From JAPPFW01 sp965200835 (lineage in GTDB: Bacteria; Actinomycetota; Acidimicrobiia; Spongiisociales; Spongiisociaceae): 64,000 nt of DNA. Below are positions 16,021-27,607 of the stretch, in pieces. The position numbers and the translations under genes are program-made. Where the stretch lies: NCBI GenBank assembly GCA_965200835.1, contig OZ241390.1, positions 558,001 through 622,000 of the forward strand, read 5' to 3'. Within the stretch, counting starts at the first letter, position 1. Each line of letters starts with the position of its first letter. The notes under the pieces were generated by a model. The model was not told the DNA's origin. It saw only the letters and a program-made list of their open reading frames with translations, and searched no databases.

Positions 16021-16709
16021 CCGCCGACCGCCTGGATGGATGGAACATCTCCGAGATCCTCGGGCGGTTTCGCAACGCTTCCAATGCCACCCTGCTGGCC
16101 ACCACCGACTCGGGCCAGCTGGTGGTCTACAAGCCGGAACAAGGCCAGCGCCCCCTGCATGACTTCGACTGCCTGACGCTGCCGGCTCGGGAGATCCTGA
16201 CGTACGAGATCGGCGAGGCGGCCGGCCTCGGTCCGGTACCGGAGACCCGCCCCGCCGACGGCCCGTTCGGTCCCGGCTCCGGCCAGAAGTTCGTAGAACC
16301 CGATGAGGAGTTCGATGCCGCACCCCTTATCAACCAGGCCAGCAACCGGCTCTGGCCGGTGGTGACCCTGGATCTGCTGATCAACAACGCCGATCGCAAA
16401 GCCGGACATGTGATCGCCGACCGGTCCGGGCAGCTCTGGTGCATCGATCATGGGATAACCCTCCATCATGAACCGAAGCTACGTACCGTCATGTGGGCCT
16501 TCTCAGGTCAGGAGCTGCCGGACAGCATGGTGGCGGCGGTCGGCAGCCTGCAGAGGGAACTCGACCGCCGCCTGCATGCTCGGGTCGCCGAGCTGCTCAC
16601 CCCGCAGGAAGCCGATGCCCTGGCCGATCGGGCAGCGAGCCTGCTCGCACATCCGGTGCATCCGAATCCCCCGACCGATCGGCCTCCCCTCCCCTGGCCG
16701 GTCTGGTAG
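16017..16709 (+). CDS. SCO1664 family protein (PI3K/PI4K-like fold)
   Basis: A 230-residue protein with kinase-like motifs: the nucleotide-site strand LVVYKPEQGQRPLHDF, the catalytic-loop-like DLLINNADRKAGHVI (about residues 121-136) and the metal-loop-like LWCIDHGITLHHE. The family was named in Streptomyces and is distantly related to phosphatidylinositol 3/4-kinases; its substrate is not established. The GTG start at 16017 overlaps the DUF3090 stop. In many actinobacteria mshC follows this gene, but here it does not. Confidence 0.9.
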   Translation: MTADRLDGWNISEILGRFRNASNATLLATTDSGQLVVYKPEQGQRPLHDFDCLTLPAREILTYEIGEAAGLGPVPETRPADGPFGPGSGQKFVEPDEEFDAAPLINQASNRLWPVVTLDLLINNADRKAGHVIADRSGQLWCIDHGITLHHEPKLRTVMWAFSGQELPDSMVAAVGSLQRELDRRLHARVAELLTPQEADALADRAASLLAHPVHPNPPTDRPPLPWPVW

Positions 16710-16775
16710 GTAGCAGGGGCCGGCTACCGAAGCCGGTCGTTGCCATCCGACCGCCGGCTTCCTAACCTGCGCCCC

Positions 16776-16880
16776 ATGGACGACTCCCCAGACTCCCCTA
16801 CCGACAGCGGGTGGGGTTGGTTCATCGCCACCCTGCTGTTCGTGGCCGTCATGGCCGCCCTGTACTTCTGGCCGACCTAG
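16776..16880 (+). CDS. Small single-helix membrane peptide
   Basis: A 34-residue ORF has an acidic, Ser/Pro-rich N-terminus (MDDSPDSPTDSG) and one hydrophobic helix (FIATLLFVAVMAALYFW). It lies 66 bp after the SCO1664 gene, on the same strand. Composition suggests a real membrane peptide, but no family is recognised and the ribosome binding site is weak. Confidence 0.5.
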   Translation: MDDSPDSPTDSGWGWFIATLLFVAVMAALYFWPT

Positions 16881-16911
16881 AGGATCCCTAGAGGATCGGA
16901 CTCCGGCGCCC

Positions 16912-17784
16912 TCAATCGGGCGGTGGCCAGCCATCCTTGAGTAGACGCGATAGGGCGCGGTCCGCCAGGATCTTTCCTCCGGTCTGGCAGGTGGCGCAGT
17001 AGTTGGTCTCGTTGGCGGAGTACCTGATCCGCCTGACCGGGTCCCCACAGACCGGACAAGGGTTGCGGTACTTGCCATGCACCGCCATCTCGGGCCGGAA
17101 GGCAGTTACTCGTTCCGGGAAGCCGGCCCCCACGTCCTCGCGAAGGCGCTCGATCCACTCCTCCAGAGTGTCGATGGTCGCCTGGTGCAGTCGGGCGACC
17201 TCGGAGTCAGTCAGCCGGCTGGTGAGCTTGATGGGCGACACTCTAGCCCGGTGCAGGATCTCGTCCGAATAGGCGTTGCCGATGCCGGAGAAGGCACGCG
17301 GATCCGTCAGGGCACGCTTCATGGTGCGGTTGCGGCGACGCAGAGCGGCCGCAAAGGCCGGGAGGTCGGACCCTAGGGGTTCGAGGCCTCCCCGCTCATG
17401 CTCAGCCAATCCCTCCCTGCCCCTATGGACGTGTAAGGAAGCACGCTTCTTGCTGCCCTGCTCGGTCAGGAGGAGGGTCCCGTCGGGGAAGTCGAAGGCG
17501 GCATGACCCACCTTCTTCGGAACGGCAGCCCCCCGCTTCCTCCACCGGAAGCGACCCGTCACCATCAGGTGAAACACCATGAAGAGATCATCCTCCAGCT
17601 CCCAGACGATCCGCTTGCCCATCCGGGAGAACCCCATCACCCGCTGGCCTTCGACCTCAGCCAGGGGTGGGTCATAGGTCCGCAGCAGGGAGAACGAAAC
17701 CACCCGAGCACGCTCGATCGGCCTGCCTGCCACGAGGCGCTCCAGGGCCTCGATATAGACCGCAACATCGGGAAGCTCGGGCAC
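16912..17784 (-). CDS. Formamidopyrimidine-DNA glycosylase family (Fpg/Nei)
   Basis: This 290-residue protein starts MPELPDVAVY, exposing catalytic Pro2 and Glu3 after Met removal. It has the conserved Lys region MGKRIVWEL, a helix-two-turn-helix segment (AFSGIGNAYSDEILHRA) and a C-terminal zinc finger (CPVCG...CATCQ). Fpg excises oxidised purines such as 8-oxoguanine; Nei-type relatives act on pyrimidines, and the choice between the two cannot be made from motifs alone. It converges with the small membrane peptide gene. Confidence 0.93.
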   Translation of the reverse strand: MPELPDVAVYIEALERLVAGRPIERARVVSFSLLRTYDPPLAEVEGQRVMGFSRMGKRIVWELEDDLFMVFHLMVTGRFRWRKRGAAVPKKVGHAAFDFPDGTLLLTEQGSKKRASLHVHRGREGLAEHERGGLEPLGSDLPAFAAALRRRNRTMKRALTDPRAFSGIGNAYSDEILHRARVSPIKLTSRLTDSEVARLHQATIDTLEEWIERLREDVGAGFPERVTAFRPEMAVHGKYRNPCPVCGDPVRRIRYSANETNYCATCQTGGKILADRALSRLLKDGWPPPD

Positions 17785-18005
17785 ACCCGTCAGCCTAGAT
17801 AGCTAGCGCATCTGAGCGTAGCGGAAGCCCGGCAAGCAACCGTTTCCCGACCGGGCAACGTGGATGTCCGGTTTACCCTCCAGCCTCGGTCATCGACCTC
17901 GAACGTGGCAAACCGGTAGCCTCACGATCCCAACGAGGATCCGCATCGGTTTGCAGATCCTCGAACGGGAGAGGGTCAGTCCTTCCGAGCAGATCGAGCC
18001 CGGAT

Positions 18006-20438
<2,433 letters not shown>

Positions 20439-20691
20439 ACGCTCTCCTATTCATGGGTGGATCAGGCACGGAGTAACGAGAAGCGAGTGCAGCCAATTAC
20501 CAGTGGTCATACCTCCGGCAGCCACTGACGGAGTGACTGGGAAGGGATGACAACTGACCGCTACTATGCCTCCGCGCGGCCTAGTACCTTGATTCTGTCT
20601 GTTGCTGATTGGTTCCGAGTTCTTCCGGCTGGAACCGGCTGCTCCGCCTCGTCGAGGCCTGGCTTCCGGTGTCCGGTGTCCTTCCGATGAC

Positions 20692-20949
20692 CTAGCGCCG
20701 CAGCCCGAGCCGGGCGATAAGCCGACGGTACCGATCCGCGTCGGTCCGGCGGAGATATTTCAGTAGACGCCGACGCTTGCCGACCATCATCAACAGACCG
20801 CGCCGGCTGTGATGATCGTGCTTGTGAACTCGAAGATGCTCGGTGAGGTGGCTGATCCTTCCGGTAAGCAACGCCACCTGAACCTCCGGCGAACCCGTGT
20901 CACTGCCGTGGGCACCGAACTCGGTGATTGTTTCTTGGGTGGTCTTCAT
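20692..20949 (-). CDS. rpsO: Ribosomal protein uS15
   Basis: An 85-residue small-subunit protein with the family motifs GSPEVQVALLTGRISHLTEH, KHDHHSRRGLLMMVGKRRRL and LKYLRRTDADRY. It binds 16S rRNA early in 30S assembly. The ATG at 20949 gives the standard N-terminus MKTTQETITEFG; the frame stays open upstream but is not protein-like there. The gap to pnp (20439-20691) contains short inverted repeats (for example GGTTCC...GGAACC near 20611-20636), which may be processing or termination sites, but no gene. Confidence 0.97.
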   Translation of the reverse strand: MKTTQETITEFGAHGSDTGSPEVQVALLTGRISHLTEHLRVHKHDHHSRRGLLMMVGKRRRLLKYLRRTDADRYRRLIARLGLRR

Positions 20950-21082
20950 CTCTCTCGTTTGGCGCTTCCATCCCCAGAGGGCACGCCGGATGCTGGGATC
21001 GGACCCACTGTAGCACCAAGGGAGCGGAACCTGGCCGCCCATACGGCGCTCCGAGGGCCAGCCACCAAACGCGGCCACCAAC

Positions 21083-22015
21083 TCAAACGAGCACCTGCCG
21101 GGCAACGGGGCCATAGCGTTCCACCAGACCCGGTCGGCATCGGGTTTTTGCGGGGGACGAAAGGTCGCTCAACCGCGCCACGAACCGGATCACCGTGCTC
21201 GTCTCCCCACCTGCCGAGTCCCCCGGTTCCAGCAGGTGAATCCGGAGCAACCCTCCGGCCTGCGGGCTGCGGGCAGGCGTGGCTACCTCGCAGAGCGCCG
21301 GCCGGCTCCCCTTGCCCAGCCCGACCCAAACCGCGTAGATGCCTACCGCCGGGATAGCCGGCGGGGCATCGACGCGGAGGTCGGCCGCCCCGGCTCCCTG
21401 ATCGGTCTCCCACCAACCAGGACCGGCGACCGCCAGCTGCAACTCGTGGGGCCTTCCCAGCAAGCGCCCCGCCCGGGCCACGTCTCCTTCGGCCAGGTAG
21501 CGCCGGATGGACGAGGACGAGATCGGCCCGTCGGTACCCTCCACCAGCCGGCGGGCCTCGACCACGAAACCCCACCTCCGCCCGCATTCTCGTAACACCT
21601 CGACGTTCCCCGCCCGACCGGCGCCGAACCGGAATCCGCGGCCGACCACCACGGTGCGGGCTGCGAAACCGTCCACGATCACCCGGCGAACGAACCGGTC
21701 GGCGGAAAGATTCCGTATGAGCCCGAAGGGCAGCACCCCGACCTGATCGACCCCCAGCTCCTCCAGGATCTCTAGCCGCCGGGGAAGTGTGGAGATCATC
21801 CTCGGGGCCCGCTCCGGGGTGACCACCGAACGCGGATGGACGTCGAAGGTCACCACCGCGGTCTCGAGCTTCCCGGCTTTCGCGGCTCTATCCGCCAGGT
21901 CGGCGAGCAGTGCTCGATGGCCCCGGTGAACCCCGTCGAACACCCCGATAGTCAGGGCGGTTCCGCCCGCCGGTCCCGGCCCCCACCCCCTCGGATCGCC
22001 GGTCCACACCTTCAT
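21083..22015 (-). CDS. ribF: Bifunctional riboflavin kinase / FAD synthetase
   Basis: The 310-residue product has an N-terminal FMN adenylyltransferase domain (LTIGVFDGVHRGHRALL, a HIGH-like motif; VVGRGFRFGAGRAGN; ISSSSIRRYLAEGDV) and a C-terminal region where a flavokinase domain should be. The kinase part (from about residue 195) is divergent: the usual GRGxxLGxPTAN motif is replaced by LQLAVAGPGWWETDQG, so kinase activity is doubtful. The ATG overlaps the truB stop (ATGA). Confidence 0.85.
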   Translation of the reverse strand: MKVWTGDPRGWGPGPAGGTALTIGVFDGVHRGHRALLADLADRAAKAGKLETAVVTFDVHPRSVVTPERAPRMISTLPRRLEILEELGVDQVGVLPFGLIRNLSADRFVRRVIVDGFAARTVVVGRGFRFGAGRAGNVEVLRECGRRWGFVVEARRLVEGTDGPISSSSIRRYLAEGDVARAGRLLGRPHELQLAVAGPGWWETDQGAGAADLRVDAPPAIPAVGIYAVWVGLGKGSRPALCEVATPARSPQAGGLLRIHLLEPGDSAGGETSTVIRFVARLSDLSSPAKTRCRPGLVERYGPVARQVLV

Positions 22016-22935
22016 GGACTCGACCCCTTCGATGCCTGGATAGGAGGTAGCACCACTTCCGGCACAAGCCGATCCCGGTCCACCCGGTATACGGCCAGCA
22101 AGCGGCGCCCGGCCACCATCCTCACCGGCCCGCCGCCGGCCGGAACGCCCGCCAGATCGTCCGGGAGCCACCGGCCGTTGGTGGCCGGACCAACCAGATC
22201 ATCGGCCACTTCCACCATCGGCAGGTGTGCCAACCCTCGGCTCGGTGACAGCAGCACCTCGTCGAGCCGGTCCTCGTCACGTAACCTCACCATCCGGTCC
22301 ACCCGGGTAGCGCCCTCCACCCGGAGCTGCCCGTTCCGTACCCGGCGAAGGGCGGTCAGATGGGCCCGGCCTCCCAGTTTCCTGGCGAGGTCATCAGCCA
22401 GCACCCTCACGTACAGTCCCCGCCCGCCGACCACTCGGAACCGTACCTCCGGGTAGGGACCGGGATGGAACCCTTCCAGCGCCAGGCTCTGCACATGAAC
22501 CGGGCGGGCGGGCCGCTCGACCCGTTGCCCACGCCGAGCCATCTCGTACAGCCGCTTCCCCCCGACTCTCACCGCCGAGACCATCGGCGGCACCTGCAGC
22601 AGATCCCCCACGAACCCGGCCATAGCCCGTTCCACGTCCTGGGCGTTTACCTTCATGGGTTGCCGAGAAAGTACCTCCCCGTCGGCATCGAGCGTATCGG
22701 TAGCCACCCCGAAGCGAGCCGTGGCCACGTACTCCTTCGGCTGGTCGGTCACGAAGCGCAGTAGCCGGGTGGCCGCCCCGATGCCCAGCACCAGCAGACC
22801 GGTGGCCATCGGATCGAGCGTTCCGGCGTGCCCGATCTTTCGGATGCCGAACAGCCCCCGGGACTTGGCCACCACATCGTGGGAGGTCCAGCCCCGCTCC
22901 TTGTCCACCAGCACGAATCCGGGCTCCACGGTCAT
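22012..22935 (-). CDS. truB: tRNA pseudouridine(55) synthase
   Basis: The 307-residue enzyme converts U55 of tRNAs to pseudouridine. It has GFVLVDKERGWTSHDVV, the catalytic segment KIGHAGTLDPMATGLLVLGIG with the active Asp, and GKRLYEMARRGQRVERPARP. The start at 22935 overlaps the preceding nrnA stop by ATGA, consistent with the operon. Confidence 0.96.
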   Translation of the reverse strand: MTVEPGFVLVDKERGWTSHDVVAKSRGLFGIRKIGHAGTLDPMATGLLVLGIGAATRLLRFVTDQPKEYVATARFGVATDTLDADGEVLSRQPMKVNAQDVERAMAGFVGDLLQVPPMVSAVRVGGKRLYEMARRGQRVERPARPVHVQSLALEGFHPGPYPEVRFRVVGGRGLYVRVLADDLARKLGGRAHLTALRRVRNGQLRVEGATRVDRMVRLRDEDRLDEVLLSPSRGLAHLPMVEVADDLVGPATNGRWLPDDLAGVPAGGGPVRMVAGRRLLAVYRVDRDRLVPEVVLPPIQASKGSSP

Positions 22936-23900
22936 CCTGGCAGCCGGCTCCTCACCTCCCGGACCGCCGCCTGGAGATCTCCTTCGAAGGTGGCACCCGA
23001 CGCCCGGTGATGCCCGCCTCCTCCCAGCGCCTCCGCGATGGCGGCCACGTCGACCCACTGCCGGGAGCGGAGGCTCAGCTTCCAGGCTCCATCCGGTTGC
23101 TCCTTGGCAAGCAGGGCGACTTCAGCCTCCCGCGCCACCCGGACCGCATCGATCAATCCGTCGGTGTCCTCCTGGCCGACGCCGTGGGTTTGCAGGTCTC
23201 CCTGGGTCATGTACGACCACACCAGCGAGGCGGCCGGATCCAGGACGGCGCGGTTCAGAACGGTGCCCTCCAGCCCCAGATAGCCGAATGGCGCCGACTC
23301 GTACACATTCCGTCCGATCACCTCCGGGCGGGCACCAGCCTCCAGCAGCTCGGCCGCCGAGCGGAAGGCCTCGGGGGTGGTGTTGGCGTACTGGAAGCGT
23401 CCTGTGTCGGTGACCAGGCCGAGCAGTAGTGCGCTGGCGACCGCCGGATCGACCGGCCAGCCGAGCCGCCGCACCAATCGGTAGCAGAGCAAGGCGGCCG
23501 CAGGCGCCTCCGGATCGCACAACCGGACATCCCCGAAGCCCGGCCCGGCTACATGATGATCGACCATCACCACCCGGCCGGCCGAGCGCAGCAGACCCTC
23601 CATCCCGTGTCCCAGGCGGTCGGGGTCGTTCACATCGAAAGCTACCAGTACGTCGGGTGACCCCACGTCGGCGGGATCTGCCAGCGGTCCGGTATCGAGA
23701 AAGGCGAACTGGTCGGCCAGTACGTAACCTCCGCCGAAACATACGTGTGCCTCCCGCGCGGCAGCCCGGGAGGAGAGAGCCAGGCCCAGAGCGGAACCCA
23801 GCGAATCACCATCAGGGTTCACGTGTCCGGTAGCTACCAGGGTGCCCGCCTCCCGGATGGCCTCGGTGGCAGCCACCAGCGCACGGTGGGAATACATCAC
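22932..23900 (-). CDS. nrnA: DHH/DHHA1 phosphoesterase, NrnA/BPAP phosphatase type
   Basis: A 322-residue protein with the DHH phosphoesterase motifs GHVNPDGDSLGSALGLAL, AFDVNDPDRLG and VMVDHHVAGPGFG, a TDTGRFQYANT segment, and a C-terminal DHHA1 domain with GGGGHHRASGATF. NrnA degrades short oligoribonucleotides and pAp. Its place between rbfA and truB is conserved in many Gram-positive genomes. The start is GTG 23900, overlapping the rbfA stop; ATG 23897 is equally possible. Confidence 0.92.
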   Translation of the reverse strand: MMYSHRALVAATEAIREAGTLVATGHVNPDGDSLGSALGLALSSRAAAREAHVCFGGGYVLADQFAFLDTGPLADPADVGSPDVLVAFDVNDPDRLGHGMEGLLRSAGRVVMVDHHVAGPGFGDVRLCDPEAPAAALLCYRLVRRLGWPVDPAVASALLLGLVTDTGRFQYANTTPEAFRSAAELLEAGARPEVIGRNVYESAPFGYLGLEGTVLNRAVLDPAASLVWSYMTQGDLQTHGVGQEDTDGLIDAVRVAREAEVALLAKEQPDGAWKLSLRSRQWVDVAAIAEALGGGGHHRASGATFEGDLQAAVREVRSRLPG

Positions 23901-24253
23901 TCAGGCGCGCCGCCGCCGGGCTGGATCTCCCGCAGGAGGCTCTCGATCCGGCGGGCATGGGCGATGGCGGGGTCGGGGAGGAAGCGAAGTTTCGGGATGT
24001 ACTTGAGGCGGACCTGCCGACCTACCGCCGCCCGCACCCGCGCCGATGCTCCGGCCAGCGCCTGCGCGGTCTCATCCGCCGCTTCGTCGGTCCCCATCAC
24101 GGTGTAATAGACCTCGGCATTACGCAGATCGGGCGACACCGAGACACCCGTCACCGTGAGGAAACCGATCCGGGGATCCTTGAGGGTGCGGCACTCCTCG
24201 GCGATCACCTCCCTCAGCAATTCGTTGACCCGCCGGAGCCGTCGATTGGCCAC
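23897..24253 (-). CDS. rbfA: Ribosome-binding factor A
   Basis: This 118-residue KH-like protein is needed for 16S rRNA 5' processing and cold adaptation. Recognisable segments are RRVNELLREVIAEEC, DPRIGFLTVTGVSVSPDLRN, the strand VYYTV, and the C-terminal RLKYIPKLRFLPDPAIAHA. It lies downstream of infB and the DUF503 gene, as is common. Confidence 0.95.
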   Translation of the reverse strand: MANRRLRRVNELLREVIAEECRTLKDPRIGFLTVTGVSVSPDLRNAEVYYTVMGTDEAADETAQALAGASARVRAAVGRQVRLKYIPKLRFLPDPAIAHARRIESLLREIQPGGGAPE

Positions 24254-24263
24254 TACCTCCCTT

Positions 24264-24566
24264 TCACGGCGGATCGTCCAGGTAGGAGACGCTCACCGAT
24301 AGCACCTCTGTCTCGTGCCATCCGTCGAGGAAGCGATGCACCGAGTGGATGGCCATCTCCAGCTGCGTGGCATGGGGTGTGACTATTCCTATCCCTACCG
24401 CCGCACGCTGCCACAGATCCTGGTAATCCACCTCGGCGAACGCCACCGGAAAGGTGCGGCGCACCGCCGCGGAAAGGCGGGTCATCCTCCGACGTTTGGA
24501 CTTGAGGGAGTGTACGTCCCTCAGCCGGAGATCGATCCGGAGAGCAGCAGCATGCATGGTCGCCAC
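24264..24566 (-). CDS. DUF503 family protein (YlxP-like)
   Basis: This protein of about 100 residues carries DUF503 features: RIDLRLRDVHSLKSKRRRM near the start, FAEVDYQDLWQRAAVGIG and a C-terminal strand VLSVSVSYLDD. YlxP-type genes lie between infB and rbfA in many bacteria, and the product is thought to act in ribosome maturation or RNA binding. The Met four residues in (MHAAALRIDL) is an alternative start. Confidence 0.85.
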   Translation of the reverse strand: MATMHAAALRIDLRLRDVHSLKSKRRRMTRLSAAVRRTFPVAFAEVDYQDLWQRAAVGIGIVTPHATQLEMAIHSVHRFLDGWHETEVLSVSVSYLDDPP

Positions 24567-24587
24567 CGAAGGATCACAGGGTGCCGA

Positions 24588-26606
24588 TCATTGGGGAGCC
24601 ACCTCATCGATGCGGTACGTCTCGATCAGGTCGCCTTCCTTGACGTCCCGGAAGCGCTCGAGACCCACCCCGCACTCGTAACCGGCGGATACCTCGCCCA
24701 CATCCTCCTTGAAGCGGCGGAGCGAAGCCACCCGGCCGTCGTACACCACGATGCCGTCCCGGACCAGGCGGGCCCTGGCTCCCCTTGGGATGGTTCCTTC
24801 CGACACGTAGCATCCGGCCACCGCTCCCAGCCTCGGCACGCGGAAGATGGCCCTCACCTCGGCAGTTCCGAGTATCAGCTCCTCCTCGACCGGCGCCAGG
24901 CGACCCACCAACATCTGCTCGATCTCGTCCAGCAGCTCGTAGATGATCGAATAGGTGAGCACTTCGATGCCGACCGAAGCCGCCGCCCGCCGCGACTTGG
25001 CGTCGGGCCGAACGTTGAACCCGATGACGATCGAGTCGGTGGCGTCGGCGAGGGTGATGTCGTTCTCGGTGATTCCACCCACCGCGGCATGGACCACGGT
25101 CACCCGCCCACCTTCCCGGGCGATCTTGCCCACCGCATCCCGGATGGCCTCCACCGAACCGTCGGCGTCAGCCTTGACGATCAGCCGCAGCTCGGCCTCT
25201 TCCTGCGAACGCAGGCGCTCGATCAGCAGGCTCAGGCGCTCGCGAGCGCTGGGGACCACCAGGGTGCGCGCCCGATGTTCGTCGACCCTGTCAGAGGCGA
25301 TCGACCGGGCGACCCGATCGTTCTTGACCACTTCGAACTGGTCGCCCGCGGTCGGCACCGAGGACCAGCCGGACACCAGCAGAGGAGTGGAGGGACCGGC
25401 GGAGGAGATCCGTTTTCCCTTGTCGTCGATCATGGCCCGTACCCGGCCGCTCACAGTTCCTGCCACCAGGGACTTGCCCCGCTTCAAGGTCCCGCGTTGC
25501 ACGATCACAGTGGCCATCGGGCCCATTCCTCGATCGAGCCGGCTTTCCACCACCACGCCCGAGGCGGAAGCGCGCGGGTTGGCCTTGTATTCGGAGACCT
25601 GAGCAACCAGATCGATCATCTCCAGCAGGACATCGACGCCCTCTCCGGTAACCGCTGAGAGCTCCACCGAGATGACATCACCACCCAGCTCCTCTGTGAC
25701 CACTCCGTGCTCGGTGAGCATAGCTCTGACCCTCACCGGATTCGCCTTCTCCAGATCCATCTTGTTGATGGCCACTATCTGGGTGACACCCGCCACCTGG
25801 CTGTGGTTGATGGCCTCGATGGTCTGGGGCATGACTCCGTCGTCCGCCGCCACCACCAGCACCACGATGTCGGTCACCTCGGCGCCCCTGGCCCGCATAG
25901 CGGTAAAGGCGGCATGTCCGGGCGTGTCGATGAAGGTGATCGGGCGGCCGTCCACCGACACCTGGTAGGCACCGATGTGCTGGGTGATGCCTCCCGCCTC
26001 CCCGGCCGCCACGTTGGTGTGGCGGATGGAGTCCAGCAGGGTGGTCTTTCCGTGATCCACATGGCCCATCACGGTCACCACCGGAGGCCGCTCCACCAGG
26101 GAGGCCGGATCGTCGTGGAACTCTTTCCTGTGCCTGACCGTCGGTTCCGGAGCAGCCGACTCCGGCTCCTCGGGCTCCACCTCCACCAGGAACCCGAAGG
26201 CCTCGCCCAGGGGTTCGATGGCCTCGGGAGGAACCGCCGCCGCGGCCGCGGTCATCAGACCCATCGCCAGCAGCTTCCTCACCACCTCGCCCACCGGCTG
26301 GTCCATGGCCCTGGCCATCTCCCGGACCGATACCGCACTGGAGACGGTGATGATCTTCGTCTCCTCCTCGGGTTCCTCGACAGGCTGAGGCGGCGAGGGG
26401 GCCGGCTCAGGTTCGGGAGGCTCAGCTGGGGGCGGCGGAGGTTCCGGTTCGGGCATCAAGATGGAGCGCAGGGCTTCGGCGTCACCCGGTTCCAGACCGG
26501 ACGACGCGGTAGTAACCGGCAAGCCCAGCTGGCGAGCGGTAGCCAGGACATCCCGGGAGGCGAGCCCCAGCTCCTTGGCGAGCTCGTGAATCCGCTTGGT
26601 TGCCAT
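24588..26606 (-). CDS. infB: Translation initiation factor IF-2
   Basis: The 672-residue GTPase brings initiator tRNA to the 30S subunit. It has an N-terminal IF2-N module (RIHELAKELGLASRDVLATA), a short Pro/Glu linker, a second IF2-N-like segment, and the G domain with GHVDHGKTTLLD (G1), DTPGHAAF (G3) and NKMD (G4), then the C-terminal tRNA-binding domains. The linker is shorter than in many actinobacteria, whose IF-2 often exceeds 900 residues. The start codon shares one base with the nusA stop. Confidence 0.97.
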   Translation of the reverse strand: MATKRIHELAKELGLASRDVLATARQLGLPVTTASSGLEPGDAEALRSILMPEPEPPPPPAEPPEPEPAPSPPQPVEEPEEETKIITVSSAVSVREMARAMDQPVGEVVRKLLAMGLMTAAAAAVPPEAIEPLGEAFGFLVEVEPEEPESAAPEPTVRHRKEFHDDPASLVERPPVVTVMGHVDHGKTTLLDSIRHTNVAAGEAGGITQHIGAYQVSVDGRPITFIDTPGHAAFTAMRARGAEVTDIVVLVVAADDGVMPQTIEAINHSQVAGVTQIVAINKMDLEKANPVRVRAMLTEHGVVTEELGGDVISVELSAVTGEGVDVLLEMIDLVAQVSEYKANPRASASGVVVESRLDRGMGPMATVIVQRGTLKRGKSLVAGTVSGRVRAMIDDKGKRISSAGPSTPLLVSGWSSVPTAGDQFEVVKNDRVARSIASDRVDEHRARTLVVPSARERLSLLIERLRSQEEAELRLIVKADADGSVEAIRDAVGKIAREGGRVTVVHAAVGGITENDITLADATDSIVIGFNVRPDAKSRRAAASVGIEVLTYSIIYELLDEIEQMLVGRLAPVEEELILGTAEVRAIFRVPRLGAVAGCYVSEGTIPRGARARLVRDGIVVYDGRVASLRRFKEDVGEVSAGYECGVGLERFRDVKEGDLIETYRIDEVAPQ

Positions 26607-27607
26607 CAGTACCTGCGAACTCCGGGGCCGCGCCGGCGGTGGGAGGAGTCGCTCTTGATATCTATTCGGTACCCGGTCAGGCGGGTGGCCAGACGAGCGT
26701 TCTGACCCTCGCGCCCGATGGCGAGGGACAGTTGGTGCTCGCTGACGAACACCACCGCCTCCTTCGTCTCCTCGTCCACCTGGACGTCCTTGACCTTGGC
26801 CGGGCCGAGGGCTTCAGCAATGAACTGGTTGGGGTCTTCCCGCCATTGCACCACATCGACCTTCTCCCCGCGCAGCTCGTTGACCACCTGGCGTACCCGG
26901 GACCCCCGAGCGCCCACACAGGCGCCCTTGGGATCCACGTTCAGATCGTGCGAGATCACCGCGATCTTGGTGCGATGCCCTGCTTCTCGAGCGATGGAAA
27001 CGATCTCCACCGTTCCATCCAACAACTCGGGTACCTCGAGGTCGAGCAGGCGCCGAACGAAGTCCGGATGGGATCTCGAGACCACTATCTGGGGGCCCTT
27101 GGTCTCGCGGCGCACCTCGAGGATGAGGGCCTTGGCGCGGGCGTTGCGCTCCAGACGTTCATAGGGAATCCGCTCGGAGCCCGGCATGATGGCCTCGGCA
27201 TTACCGAGGTCGAGGATCGTATACCGGCCGTCGTGCTGCTGCACGATCCCGGTAACCAGATCGCCGTCCCGGCCCTCGTAAATTTCGTACACCTGCTCGC
27301 GCTTGGCTTCCCGCAGGCGCTGGGCGATGACCTGCTTGGCGGTGGTGGCGGCAATGCGGCCGAAGTCCTTGGGCGTGTCCTCCCACTCGGCGATGACGTT
27401 CCCGTCGTCGTCCAGTTCCTGCGCGTACACCCTGATCTCCCCGCCCTCCGGTTCGATCGTGACACGCGCTTCCTCAGCCGCGCCGCGACTTCGCTTGTAT
27501 GCCGATACGAGGGCATTGGCCAAGGCATCCAGGATCGTGTCGACCGGGATCCCTCGCTCGCGCTCGAGCATCTCAAGGGCCTCCATGACCCGGTAATCCA
27601 TTCTCAT
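26606..27607 (-). CDS. nusA: Transcription termination/antitermination factor NusA
   Basis: A 333-residue protein with the NusA N-terminal domain (ERERGIPVDTILDALANALV), an S1 domain (GDLVTGIVQQHDGRYTILDL) and two KH domains (GACVGARGSRVRQVVNELRGE; LSLAIGREGQNARLATRLTG). It has no C-terminal acidic repeats, as is usual for Gram-positives. The ATG overlaps the rimP stop (ATGA). The small ylxR gene often found between nusA and infB is absent: the two genes share one base. Confidence 0.96.
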   Translation of the reverse strand: MRMDYRVMEALEMLERERGIPVDTILDALANALVSAYKRSRGAAEEARVTIEPEGGEIRVYAQELDDDGNVIAEWEDTPKDFGRIAATTAKQVIAQRLREAKREQVYEIYEGRDGDLVTGIVQQHDGRYTILDLGNAEAIMPGSERIPYERLERNARAKALILEVRRETKGPQIVVSRSHPDFVRRLLDLEVPELLDGTVEIVSIAREAGHRTKIAVISHDLNVDPKGACVGARGSRVRQVVNELRGEKVDVVQWREDPNQFIAEALGPAKVKDVQVDEETKEAVVFVSEHQLSLAIGREGQNARLATRLTGYRIDIKSDSSHRRRGPGVRRY

